64,000 nt of DNA from contig JARFIW010001188.1 in the NCBI GenBank assembly GCA_036346225.1, forward strand, positions 496,001-560,000. The letters are read 5' to 3'. Positions 12,688 to 23,389 of the stretch are shown in pieces. Made by a program: the position numbers and the translations under genes. This DNA is from Platerodrilus igneus. Lineage: Eukaryota > Arthropoda > Insecta > Coleoptera > Lycidae. The stretch's first letter is position 1; each line of letters opens with the position of its first letter. Under the pieces are notes generated by a model that had not been told where the DNA came from, ran no database searches, and saw only the letters and a list, made by a program, of their open reading frames with translations.

Positions 12688-14161
12688 TAGGGATGGCCAC
12701 GGGCCCGGGCTTTGGCCCGGCCCGGCCCGAAGCCCGGCCCGAATATCAAGCCGGACTTCGGGCCGGGCCGGCAAAATTTTTTTCGGGCCCAAGCCGGGCC
12801 AAGCACGTGTCGGGCCCGGGCCGGGCCGGGCCAGACTGCTCAAGCTTTTCGGGCCGGCCCGAAGTTTATATAACAAAATATACAATTTATTGATTTAGTA
12901 AAAAATTTCATTTAATGATTTCTTTAGGTGCCTCTTAAACAAAATTATAATTAACGCTCTTCTTAATATATCACCCAGGTACAGTTACACACATATTGGT
13001 AAGCGTGTCATAATGGAAATAAATCGAAAACGAAAATGATTTGATTTAAACCGATTTGTGAATTTCGATTTTTTTTTCGATAAGTAATATTCACTTCTTT
13101 CCACTTTTCAAGAACTTTGAAATAGAAATTGTCCGTGTTCTATTTAATTAATTTGAAGGAGTATTGCAACGTATGTTAGTTGAGCTGGTTTATTGTATTA
13201 TACTTATTAATTAACTTATTATTGTGGCCTCGCACTAAAGATTATTTATGAATAAATTGAAACCACTCTGTATATGTAAAAATATTTAAAACTGCCCGAT
13301 TACAAAAAACCAGCTTAATTAGATTTAATTATTTGAATGTATCTTTTGTTGAAAACCATACCGAATACAATGCGATTAGCTTTTTATAGCTTTAAATAAC
13401 AAATGGATATAGAAAATTAAAATGTAAATACTAAATAATATTCTATGTTGCAGCATTTTTTTTTCATAATAATTAAAATTTCCAGTAAAGCATGCGACAA
13501 AAAAATATTTATAGACAACAAAGTAATGTCTACCTGATACGAGAAACTTGAATAATCAGTTCTCTGAACGGATACTAGCACATTCTCGAAATGCAGACCT
13601 ATACACCAGCAATCTGTAAAATGGAAATTGACAACGTTCTTTGTTTAGAATATGAGGAAACAATATTCAGTCAAATTTTGAATACTTTCCTTGAAATATT
13701 TTACTATATACTAGTAGTAGTACATGAATTCTAAAATGCATTTTGTTACTTAAGGTTAAAGTTTGACGGAAACCACCTTCTATTTCGGATTGCCTGTGCA
13801 AGTGTGCATCATCTCCAAATACCTGTGAGATTCTTCGATGTTAAAATGATACTATAAACTATAATTTATTAAGGTTGATATATTCAACTTTTGTAGAAAA
13901 ACATAATAATAGTAAAGAAGTATTTTTATACAACTGAAAATACATATATTAACAAATGATACGTTCCATTTGGATGTTCTATACATCACTTACGGTTTTA
14001 GTTACATTACGGCCCGAATCGGCCCGGCCCGGCCCGAAATTCAAGCTGGGCCTCAAGCCGGACCGATGCGTTTTGGTTCGGGCCGGGCCGGAGCTAATTA
14101 TTTCGGACCGGGCCGGGCCGCATCTAAAAGCCCGGCTCGGCTCGGCCCGAATCCATCCCTA
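12688..14161. mobile_element. non-autonomous hAT element with GC-rich subterminal repeats
   Basis: Perfect 9-bp terminal inverted repeats (tagggatgg at 12688-12696; ccatcccta at 14153-14161) are flanked by a perfect 8-bp direct repeat, ataattaa (12680-12687 and 14162-14169). An 8-bp target duplication with short TAGGG-type ends is the hallmark of hAT. Both ends carry about 150 bp of clustered ggcccggcccg / cgggccgggcc motifs, likely transposase-binding subterminal repeats, in an otherwise AT-rich 1.1 kb interior without coding sequence. The element is inserted in TA-bounded copy 3. Open frames across the GC-rich ends are compositional and not genes. Confidence 0.88.
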
Positions 14162-14938
14162 ATAATTAATTCAAAATATTTTATAACATCACTTTTCACA
14201 AATTTTTTATTGTTTAATTTGTATATTTAATCGTCGCGTAAATTCTTAAGTATCAGTGATTCGGTTTGTACGTGGTTCACACTAAGACTGTCCGCTTATC
14301 AAACCTGCCACATTATATAGCCTACGCCCCAATTAAATTCATTGGTTTTTATTTAATTTATAGCGTCTGTTTTTGATGTTGCAAGAATTTCTAATTCGCT
14401 TTCACACGTAATTTCACTTATGGCGTTGTTTGTCAAGATAATATTGTTGGGATCTGCACTAACTTCACGTAGAAAATCACGTAGACCAAGTGACGTAAAT
14501 TATATTTCTGTTTATCTTTTTGCGTTTCCGAAGCGTATTTATTTTGAGGGATGCGTTTCTTATCAGGACACTATGCTATCTGCTTTTATTATCGCTTGTT
14601 TAATGTGAGTTGTATTCTTATTTTCTAGGTTTTTACTGCAATTCGCGCGTATTAATTTTACAATCTATGAATATTTTTGGTTTAGGACAAGTTTGATTGC
14701 GTGTAGAGTTATTTCTTTTGCTGAATGTGTGTGTATTGTTGGATGCTATGCTATTCGGCATTAATTAAAGTCACTTGCGATCCTTATACAGTGTGATGAA
14801 TGTTTGCTCTTTGCATAATATACAAATTACGTATTTTTAATGCTAAATAAATGTGGTTTTCTAACACCTAGTACTATTTACATGTATTGGGTAACCATTA
14901 TGACTCAATACACCCCTAAATAATCCTTTATCATAGCA

Positions 14939-14953
14939 TTATATATATATATA

Positions 14954-14996
<43 letters not shown>

Positions 14997-14997
14997 C
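14939..14997. repeat. (TA)n/(TG)n array at the 5' edge of copy 3
   Basis: A TA run with an internal gtgtgtgtgtg block. Copy 3 ends on its left; the unassigned 15.0-17.1 kb stretch begins on its right. Confidence 0.95.
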
Positions 14998-17099
14998 TCA
15001 TATTTAGACCAGGGTAGAAAATTAAATAATCACATCAAATAATTTTAATCACCGTGTAGAAGCTTTGGGAAAAGGTACGCGTTATTAAAAAACCGTGAAG
15101 CATAAAAATTCATTCGTTTCATTAAAAATAAGGAGTTAAATTATGTACAAGACGCTTGCTATAAAAAAAAGGAAGCAGTATTAAAAAGCTCTACGTGTAA
15201 TTTAATTATTCCTAGTAAAGAAACAAATAGAAATTACGTGCAAAATTTATATTAATTAACTCAATTTTAAGTAACCGGTATTAAACAAAATGTACAGATA
15301 ATAATTAATATTTGATTAGGAGTCACTAAAAATTAAAGGGTATTATTTTAATTGGAGTTAATTGAACCATTAGTAACATATAATATCTATAAAACTTGTA
15401 AAACCCAATAAAATGCAAATCGTAGAAGTGTTATTTAGAAGTATTATGTTTGAACACCTGCGTATTTTTAAAAGGCTCATTCTGCGTAAATTTGGCAGAT
15501 AACAAATGGTTACAGAGAATCTTAGAGAAACCGTAGCTTAATAGTTACGGAAATGCTAAAGGTGGGTTATTTCACAGTCCACATGGACTGAAATAATCGA
15601 TAATAAAGAATATCAATTTGCACCAATAAGAACAGGGTAGATAGAGACAGATAATATGCGCAAGACCGAGACACATATAGTAAAAGGCGTGAGTGGAGCA
15701 ACGTCACTGGGTTGCGATTGGTTGAAAATAAGAGGCAAACTTGAGAGGTAGAAATAACATTTCTGTATAAAAATTAATTAGTTATTTCCAGACGTTGCGA
15801 GCCGTGTCGAAATTTCTGAGATTTAACTGATGCGAGTGCAAATTTCGTAAAAATCGCATGCCGGGCTGCGGAATGGGAACCTAGCATGCGAAATTCTGAA
15901 GAATTGTCTGTTTTGGGGACAAGACCGACAGACAGGCTAACCTCTATATATACCCAGGTTAATATGAACAAGCTCTCTTAGATTTTCGAATTGATTCAAT
16001 GCGTTAAACAGTGCTTTTTAGTTTTCCGAGTTTGATAGAATAACTTAAACAGTTTGCTCGTATATTTTGGTGATTTAAAACAGTTTGTTCTTTACGTGCT
16101 ACAATGAATGTAATTTAGTGCACTTAGAAAAGAAGACACAAGGTAATAAAGTTTAGTATCACTGTACCAATTAGTCAAATTTGCAACGACAAATGAATAC
16201 ACAAAAGTAGGCAGTTTTGGCGTATATTGGTGAAAGAAGTACGAATTTCTTTGTTATTTTTCGGGGTGTTAATAATTAAATGATTCGCAAACGTGTCTGG
16301 ATCCACAAAACAAGCTTCAGATATACACAAATGAGTTCCGGAAAAGCCCTGAAACAACTTTAGATGAATGGTGGTGTAAATTTTAAAGGCGACCAGTAAT
16401 CCGAGGACCTAAACATAACCCAGTTGGATTGGTGTGATTAACAGAGGACGATGTTCATTGCCGCCACGAGTGCAGTAACCTTCAGGTAACTTATGCTTTG
16501 TTGTTGGATTTTGATGTTTTCGTGTGTGTTGAATAACTTTATAATTTATTTACTTAAAATGGACAGTAATGAAGTTGTACTAACAACAAATTTTTAATTT
16601 TAAGGTGAAATTTTCTTGTTTAAGTCGAAAGGAGTATTTAGTATTTATGTTCTTGATGAAAATTTGGGTATGTCTTTGAGCTCAATTAGACGAACCTGGT
16701 TAATTAACGTAAAGGGGTGGTAGATGCTCCCTTTGTACTCAGACTCAGGTCTGCATATATTGTTACATTAATTAGTAGGCATCCTACAAACACTTTAATT
16801 CTGGATGCACATTAAAGTGATAATAAATTTAATCTTGAAATTTTCTGATACTGAAATTGATGCTGAATTTTAATTTTGAAATTTTAATGTATTGTGAATA
16901 TTGATGTAAATAGAGTTAACGTTGATGTTTATGGTAGGAATGTGTTTGTTTTTTTTATGAATGAGGATGAAAGTTTTAACTAGGTGAGCAGCCGAGGCGG
17001 AAAGAGTAAAAAGGCGATTATCAGAAGAGACTCAACAGGGCGAGAATCACAGTAAATCTTGGTGCCCAATTCGAGAGGCTCGAATAGGAGGTTTCACAG

Positions 17100-17101
<2 letters not shown>
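14998..17101. other. 2.1 kb stretch between two TA arrays, unassigned
   Basis: No coding region. Its right part (aaaggggtggtagatgctcc near 16712 and gagcagccgaggcggaaaga near 16985) loosely resembles the distal blocks of the TA-bounded family, so it may be a diverged relative. It also holds features like a retroelement leader: a TATA box (ctctatatataccc, 15943-15956), an aataaag near 16146, and ggcgaccagtaatccgagga at 16389, which resembles the primer-binding region of some Gypsy-type elements. Neither reading is firm. Confidence 0.35.

Positions 17102-17138
<37 letters not shown>
17102..17138. repeat. (TA)n array left of the foldback element
   Basis: A pure TA run preceded by tttcacagca. 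It pairs with the TA array at 20837 as the outer border of the foldback. Confidence 0.95.
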
Positions 17139-17142
<4 letters not shown>

Positions 17143-17370
17143 TCTTGATAAATCTTGAGCGTAGTTAAATTAGAAAAGATTTTGTTTTTTGGTTCTTGGG
17201 ATAAAGTCGCTCATAAAATTAAACACAAAACATTAAATGTGTATCATTTGTATTAAATCGTACGTTTCGGTGATAATTTACACCATAATCATCGATCTAC
17301 ATAAAAAAGTATATAAATAGGTAATTCATATAACAGGTAATATATGTTTAACTTACTTATTACTTATTAC

Positions 17371-19731
17371 TAGGAAAATTTGGGTATGGCAGACGAAATG
17401 ATAGAGGAGAAAGATTAGTTGAGTTTTGCCAGGAACATAGATTAGTAACTGTAAACACCCTATTCGAACAACATGTTAGGAGAAGATATACCTGGAAAGC
17501 CCCAGGTGATAGGGCTAGGTACCAAATAGATTATATTTTAGTTAAACAAAGATTTAGAAACCAAGTTAAAAACTGTCGTAGTTATCCAGGGGCTGACATA
17601 GATAGCGATCATAACTTAGTTAAAATGAAGTGTAAACTAAAATTTAAAAAATTGAGAAAGGTTAAAAGAGAGGGATGGGATCTAGGTAAGCTTAATGATA
17701 GTAGGGTAAAAGAGGAATATAAACAAGTATTAGATAATAAGAGCAAAGACATAGCTGTAGGAGGAGCGTAGAAAATAGATGGAAAGAAATAAAACTGACT
17801 GTACATGATACAGCAACACAGACTATAGGTAAGAAAAAATAGAAGCGAGAAAACCCTGGGTAACAAAGGAGATATTAGATTTAATAGAGAATAGAAGAAA
17901 GCTTAAACCTTTCAGAGAAGTGGATAGTGAAAATAAGCAAAATATAATACAGTTAGAAATAAGATAGTACATGAGTGTAGAAAAGCTAGAAATAAATGGA
18001 TGGAGGAGAATTGTAAGGAATACAAGATGATTTGAGAGTAGGTAAGACAGACAGGGCTTACAGAGCAGTTAAAAAGTTTTTGGGAAGATAGGAAAAATAT
18101 AATGGTATTAGAGACGAGAATAATGAGCTTCTAATAAATAAAGTTGAGGTAGCTGATAGATGGAAAAGATATTTAGAAGATTTATATAAGGGAGACGATA
18201 TGGATGAGTTAGAGAACGACCAAGAAGAGGATGTAGAAATAGGGTTCTCAATATTAAGAGAGGAATTTGATAGAGCTGTTCGGAATCTTAAATTAAATAA
18301 AGCGCCAGGGTTAGACGATATTCCCGCAGAATTAATAAAATATGCAAGTCAGAAAACTTTAGACAGATTATATGAACTAATAAATGTAATATATGACACA
18401 GGTGAGGTTCCAATAGATTTCGAAAAAAATATTATTATCCCAATCCCAAAAAGTCAGGAGCTGATAGGTGTGAGAATTTTAGAACAGTTAGTTTAACTTC
18501 TCATGCTTCCAAAATACTAGCAATAATAATTAAAAATAGAGTAGAAGCTTTGACTGAGAATTATTTAGGTGAAGACCAATATGGTTTTCGTAAAGACAGA
18601 GGGACTAGAGAACCGATACTAATGATTAGGGTAATTATCGAAAAAGGTTACAAAAAATAAAAGACTCATTTCGCGTTTGTAGATTTAGAAAAAGCATTTG
18701 ATAGGGTTAATTGGATTGTTATGTTCAGGGTTTTGCAAAAATAGGAATCTCTCATAGGGATAGAAAAATTATTTACAGTCTATATAAAACCAAAGCGTAG
18801 TAATTAGATTTGATGAAATAGAAAAGGAAGCTAAGATTAGAAATGGTGTTAGACAGGGTTGTATACTGTCTCCCTTGATTTTTAATGTTTATATTGAGGA
18901 AGCTTTAAACTTAGCCAGAGAGAGAAAAGAGATAGGTATTAGTGTACAGGGACAGAAAATAGACATGTTACGTTTTGCAGATGATATAGGTATTATAGCA
19001 GAGTCTAGAAAAGAGTTAGGAGAGCTTTTAAATATTTTAGATGAGATACTACGGAGTAACTATAGTATGAGAATTAACTCAGTAAAGACAAAGATAATGA
19101 CAAGTGAGTTACAACCTAGTTCTAAACCAAAATTAAAAATAGGTAATACCGAGTTAGAGGAGGTAGATGAATTTTGCTATTTAGGTAGTATAATTACAAA
19201 GGATGGACGTAGCAGAAGGGATATAGTAGCTAGAATAGCTCAAGCAAGAAAAATGTTTTTAAAAAAGGAAAACTTACTAATAGCTAATAGTATTAGTTTA
19301 GATAATAGAAAAAGTTTCTTAAAGTCGTACGTATGGAGCGTTCTACTATACGGTAGTGAGGCTTGGACAATTAAAGAAGTAGATAAGAAAAAGATAGAAG
19401 CTTTTGAAACTTGGTGTTATAGGAGAATGTTAAATATTAGTTGGACAGATAGGTAACAAACGAGGAAGTTTATAGAAGGATAGGTGAGGATCCCTGTATG
19501 TGGAAACAATTGAAGGTCAGGAGAGATAGAATGATAGGGCACCAGTTAAGACATGAGGGACTATTTAGTAAAGTCTTAGATTATAGACTACCAAATAAAA
19601 ATAGAGTAGGAAGGCCTAGACAAAGCTATATTAGTCAAATTATTAGAGATTTAGGTTGTGAAGGGTATGTAGACCTTTTTAGACTAGCTCAGAATAGAAA
19701 AGAATTTAGAGCTGCGTCAAACCGACTTTAA
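17371..19731 (+). pseudogene. RTE-1 endonuclease-reverse transcriptase, copy A
   Basis: Reverse transcriptase of an APE-type LINE in the RTE clade. Seen in order: endonuclease tail with QIDYILV and SDHNLV (to about 17625), linker, RT fingers with KAPGLDDIPAELIKYAS (from about 18300), FVDLEKAFDRVNW (motif A, about 18677), VRQGC (about 18851), and an intact FADD catalytic pair at 18974-18985. The C-terminal part ends with GRPRQSYISQIIRDLGCEGY. Breaks: several single-base losses between 17760 and 18060, a frameshift near 18450, an in-frame TAA at 18658-18660, frameshifts near 18740 and 18796, and one at about 19455. It cannot make a full protein. The last three RT-region lesions before the FADD box are also in copy B. 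Confidence 0.9.
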
Positions 19732-19771
19732 GTAAGTTCGAAAACAAAAAAAAAAAAAAAAAATCAGTTAA

Positions 19772-19955
19772 CTAAATGTCACCAGGACATAACTCACAAT
19801 TAGTTAGCGATCTGGCATGTTGGTAGCGATTCGTTGCTTAAGCCTTACCATAACATATAATTTAATAAACGTCACCATGACATAACTCACAATTAGGTAG
19901 CGGTCTGGCATGTGGGTAGCGTTTCGTTGCTTAAGCCTTACCATAACATATATTT
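19772..19955. repeat. 93-bp minisatellite in RTE-1 copy A, two units
   Basis: Two units of 93 bp carrying cataactcacaattaggtag and gcttaagccttaccataaca. The same repeat is present in four units in copy B. It sits between the ORF end and a second copy of the ORF's C-terminal segment. Confidence 0.92.
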
Positions 19956-20084
19956 CAACACTTTTCCTTTTTGAAGGTTATATTTCATTTCCTTATAAAT
20001 GGTAAACATGTAAACATGTTAGAGTTCCTTAACAACCATCATGTTGCTAATATCTATGTAAAGTCAGGTGGATAGGAAAAAGAT

Positions 20085-20218
20085 AAGAGGATATAGGAAG
20101 ACCTAGACCAAACTATATTAGTCAAATTATTAGAAATTTAGGTTGTGAAGGGTATGTAGAACTTTTTAGATTAGCACAGATTAGAAAAGAAGTTAGAGCT
20201 GCGTCAAACCGACCTTAA
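20085..20218 (+). pseudogene. duplicated C-terminal segment of the RTE-1 ORF (copy A)
   Basis: It encodes GRPRPNYISQIIRNLGCEGY and the terminal RAASNRP, a diverged second copy of the segment ending at 19731. The gatgatg tail follows. The arrangement is the same in copy B at 44236-44380, so the duplication was present in the source that gave rise to both. Confidence 0.88.
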
Positions 20219-20834
20219 GTAAGGTCGAAAACAATATGATGATGACTTATTACTTGATAAAATTATTTTATGTATTCACCCATAATAAAAGTAACAGAAG
20301 GAAGCTTGTAATATTACTGATTAAGAATTAAAATTAGTTTTAAATTTTGAATGAAATGTCAGTTCACTTATTTGACAAAAATGTAGGATCAAGGATGACA
20401 TCAATCAACAAATTATGACACTATTTGCTTATATTTTTTATTTGTACAAATATACCACATACTACTATTTAAATAAAAATATAAGCAAATAGTGTCATAA
20501 TTTGTTGATTGATGTCATCCTGATCCTACATTTTGTCAAATAATGAACTGACATTTCATTCAAAATTTAAAATTAATTTTAATTTAATCAGTAATATTAC
20601 AAACTTCCTTCTGTTACTTTATTATGGTGAATACATAAATAATTTTATCATAATAAGTGTTAAACATATATTACCTGTTATATGAATTACCTATTTATAT
20701 ACTTTTTCATGTAGATCGATGATTAAGGTGTAAATTATCACCGAAACGTACGATTTAATACAAATGATACACATTTAATGTTTTGTGTTTAATTTTATGA
20801 GCGACTTTATCCCAAGAACCAAAAACAAAATCTT

Positions 20835-20836
<2 letters not shown>

Positions 20837-20884
<48 letters not shown>
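20837..20884. repeat. (TA)n array right of the foldback element
   Basis: A pure TA run directly abutting the outer end of the right foldback arm (aaatcttttc). Confidence 0.95.
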
Positions 20885-20889
<5 letters not shown>

Positions 20890-20989
20890 AGGTAGTTAAA
20901 TACACAACGTAAGCCGATAAATACTATCGTGCAAAGCCTAAATACTCATTTCCAATCAAGCTAGTAATTGAAAAATGAAATTCGAACTA

Positions 20990-21130
20990 GGGACGGACAG
21001 GAACCAAACCTTGGTTCGATTTCTCAAATCAAACCGAATCAAACCAGATATTTTTTTTCGAACCGAACCGGGAAACTTTTTGAATATAACCGAACCTAGG
21101 GCAATTTTCGGTTTGGTTTGTTTCGGAAGC
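20990..21130. repeat. aaccgaacc-type clustered motif, possible end of a hAT element
   Basis: Starting with ctagggacggacaggaacc at 20988, the motifs aaaccgaatcaaacc, aaccgaaccggg and ataaccgaacct, and their complements, cluster within 140 bp. The TAGGGACGG start and clustered subterminal motif recall the hAT element at 12688. A partner inverted end was not found, so the call is tentative. A decayed hAT transposase lies 2.4 kb downstream. Confidence 0.4.
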
Positions 21131-23380
21131 TTCGATTTTTTAAATAAAAATTTAGTTTGAAATTTAGCAGTACAAATTTTAAAAATCACTAGTCTCGAAC
21201 ATATAAGAAATAAAAAGCTTTTTAAATGTACATTGGTCATCGAGTCTTATAAACCAATAGATAGAAGAATGTGTTAGATAATAATGTTACATATCTATTG
21301 TTGCATTACAACTTTTTCCATCCAAGCACGCTGACAGGTCAAGAATGTTTAGTATTAATTTGATTTGTTTAATACTGCTTATGTCAGAGATTATTGGTTT
21401 TTTTATACATGGCAATATAATTAAACAAACTCGAAATCATTTTGCAAATTAGATTCTAAAAAATGGTAAGCTTATTTCGTTTAAAATGTTCAGAAGTCGT
21501 GTTGAAACCTTCATAAATGTATATAAACCGAAGCCACGGTATAGAGACTACAGAAATTTGAAAAAATATTATACATGTTTCAAACCAAACTTAAGAATTA
21601 ACTATGTATTACTAATTTATTTGCATTTTTACTTCTACAATGATAACCAGCGTATCATTGACTTTAAAAATGTGCCCTAACGGTAACGTGTAGTAAACAC
21701 TATTCTCCTTTTCACTCAACTTATGGTGGTACATATGGCAAGCAGCATGATATTTACTATTAATTTAGTGGGACCATTATCCCAAATGGCTTTAGAAGTA
21801 GCCGATATTGCCGAAGAAATAACTCAAACTTTCTCTCAGAACCAAGGATGGAGGTTTATGACTTGCTGTCAACACCAACTCTTCATTTAATGTCGACGTA
21901 GAATAAACACACTATAATACCTATAATAAACAGACCCAAATAAAGCCCGTGTCATAAACATAGTTATATTATATTTTGAAAAATATATAAACTGTTTGAG
22001 GCAGATGTGTGACTCTTGTGCGAATCTTTCTGAGAACCATTGTTCTCTAAAAGGGATGTTACTTACAGGCTTTAGATTTCACCTATAGAATTGGGTTTTA
22101 TTAATGTTTCTAATATGAAAGATTTTTTCGCAGTTTCAATTTTATTTATTGCTGTTTACGTTTGGAACGAGTATGAACGACCAATTGTAATCCAAATAAG
22201 ATGATGTTCGTCGCGTTATTGAAAAAGATGGAAAAGTTTCATTACTTATTGCTCGAATTTGAGTTTTGAAAGTAATCGACTATTTAGATTTTAAAGAAAA
22301 CACAACCAACTAGTGGCGACAGTGTGGTGGATAGACGTTATACATATACCTGGTTCAGATAATGTAGAACTGTCACAGATGTGTGTAGTCAGCAAAAATG
22401 AATTAGCATCGCCAAAGACTATTATAATTAGGAAATCGCAAAGCAAGTTTCAGGAATATTATGAATTTAAGTGTACAAAACAATCTAAATTAAAAACTGC
22501 CGTTGTAAAAATAAAAAGCTTTATGTAGAGCTTGCACCACCGCAACGTTCCCGCGACACCTTAAACAAACACAACTAGGAATTTTGAAGTACCCTTACAG
22601 ATACTTTGAAAAGTTTTAACCATCCTGGGGCCAATAGAGATATAACTCAAAATTGTGGCAAACTGTGACAGATTAGTACAAAAATTACACAAATGTTATT
22701 CTTTGCTGTACAAAATTTTAAAACGTCCAATTTATTAAATCTATTACATAGAGCTAATTTTTAAAACGTAGAAAGCCGTTATATGAGGTAGTGATTTAAA
22801 AAAAAATCAAAGACCTTTATTAAAAGTTTCAAATGTATCAAAAAACTTACACTTTTGTATTAGGCTATTTCAACATTATCGGTAAATAACTTTAATTAGA
22901 TACAAATTGAAATATTTTTTATATTTAACAAAAAATATTGAGAATTTTTACGCAAAGTAATTCAAACAATATTTGCTAGGCTACGTTATAAATTCAAAAT
23001 TAACCTTTTCTTATGAATACGCAAATACTTCCTTTAAATAATTTCATATAATTGTAAGATTTTAGTTTTTGAGTATCTTAAAATTTAGCTATTAATCGTA
23101 CATCTTTGCAAATTTGTTTATCTTCTGACATTTTATTACCCGTCCAATTTCTTATTAAATAAAATATGGCATTTAACTTATTTTAAGATTAATTTCTAAT
23201 TTTTAACTTATAACAATCTAAAGTAACTTTTGAATTTTAAATTTTGAGTTTTAGTTTCAATTTTTTTGTGAAAATTTGTTAGTTAGGATTTTAGCGTATT
23301 AATTAAACGTAGTTTCCATTTATCATTTTTGTAAGTCAGAATAATATAGTAGACTACAACGCAAGAATTCTGTATACCCT
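21131..23380. other. no gene recognised
   Basis: AT-rich with short frames only. The frame at 22313-22528 matches nothing I know. The stretch may be the 5' part of the hAT element whose transposase relic begins near 23390, but no domain is visible. Confidence 0.5.
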
Positions 23381-23389
23381 ACAGTGTAG

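Larger units (their letters stand above)
11790..14938 (-). mobile_element. TA-bounded element family, copy 3 (inverted, split by a hAT element)
   Basis: Read on the minus strand, it starts at 14938 beside a TA array with taatgctatgataaaggatt, then the family's 5' region. It is interrupted by the hAT element at 12688-14161. It resumes with the tandem repeat (12468-12590), the gaacgttca palindrome (about 12150), the gctgattttaaaataagg version of the conserved block (about 12100) and the cacagagcggtggcgatcag end region near 11800. Removing the hAT insert leaves about 1.68 kb, the size of the other copies. No coding region. Confidence 0.65.
17366..20244 (+). mobile_element. RTE-1 retrotransposon, copy A, 5'-truncated
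   Basis: Flanked by an 11-bp direct repeat acttattactt (17355-17365 and 20245-20255) that interrupts one foldback arm. It begins at the endonuclease C-terminus, matching copy B from about 41331. It ends in a short gatgatg tail, the tandem-trimer tail typical of RTE elements. Order: endonuclease tail, linker, RT, C-terminal domain, A-rich run (19741-19763), 93-bp repeats, second copy of the C-terminal coding segment, tail. Near-identity to copy B over the shared length shows a recent family. Confidence 0.9.
17139..20836. mobile_element. foldback element between TA arrays, interrupted by RTE copy A
   Basis: The sequence 17168-17354 plus 20256-20443 is repeated inverted at 20470-20836 with few mismatches, leaving a loop of about 27 bp (20444-20469). 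Without the RTE insert the element is about 0.8 kb. Each arm carries a ggtg...cacc hairpin followed by gaaacgtacg and preceded by gatgatta (minus strand at about 17267-17300; plus strand at about 20718-20752). This resembles, incompletely, the hammerhead core of Penelope-like terminal repeats. The outer ends abut TA arrays (29 bp of unpaired sequence on the left). Confidence 0.75.

Noticed and set aside
12544..14230. Open frames rich in Gly, Pro, Ala and Arg near 12.6-12.9 and 13.95-14.2 kb
   Set aside because: They come from the ggcccg clusters at the ends of the hAT element and have no protein-like sequence beyond them.
17609..17866. Minus-strand hydrophobic frame over the RTE-1 linker
   Set aside because: Shadow of the lysine-rich coding strand of RTE-1; the same kind of shadow occurs at 41193-41417 and 60093-60623.
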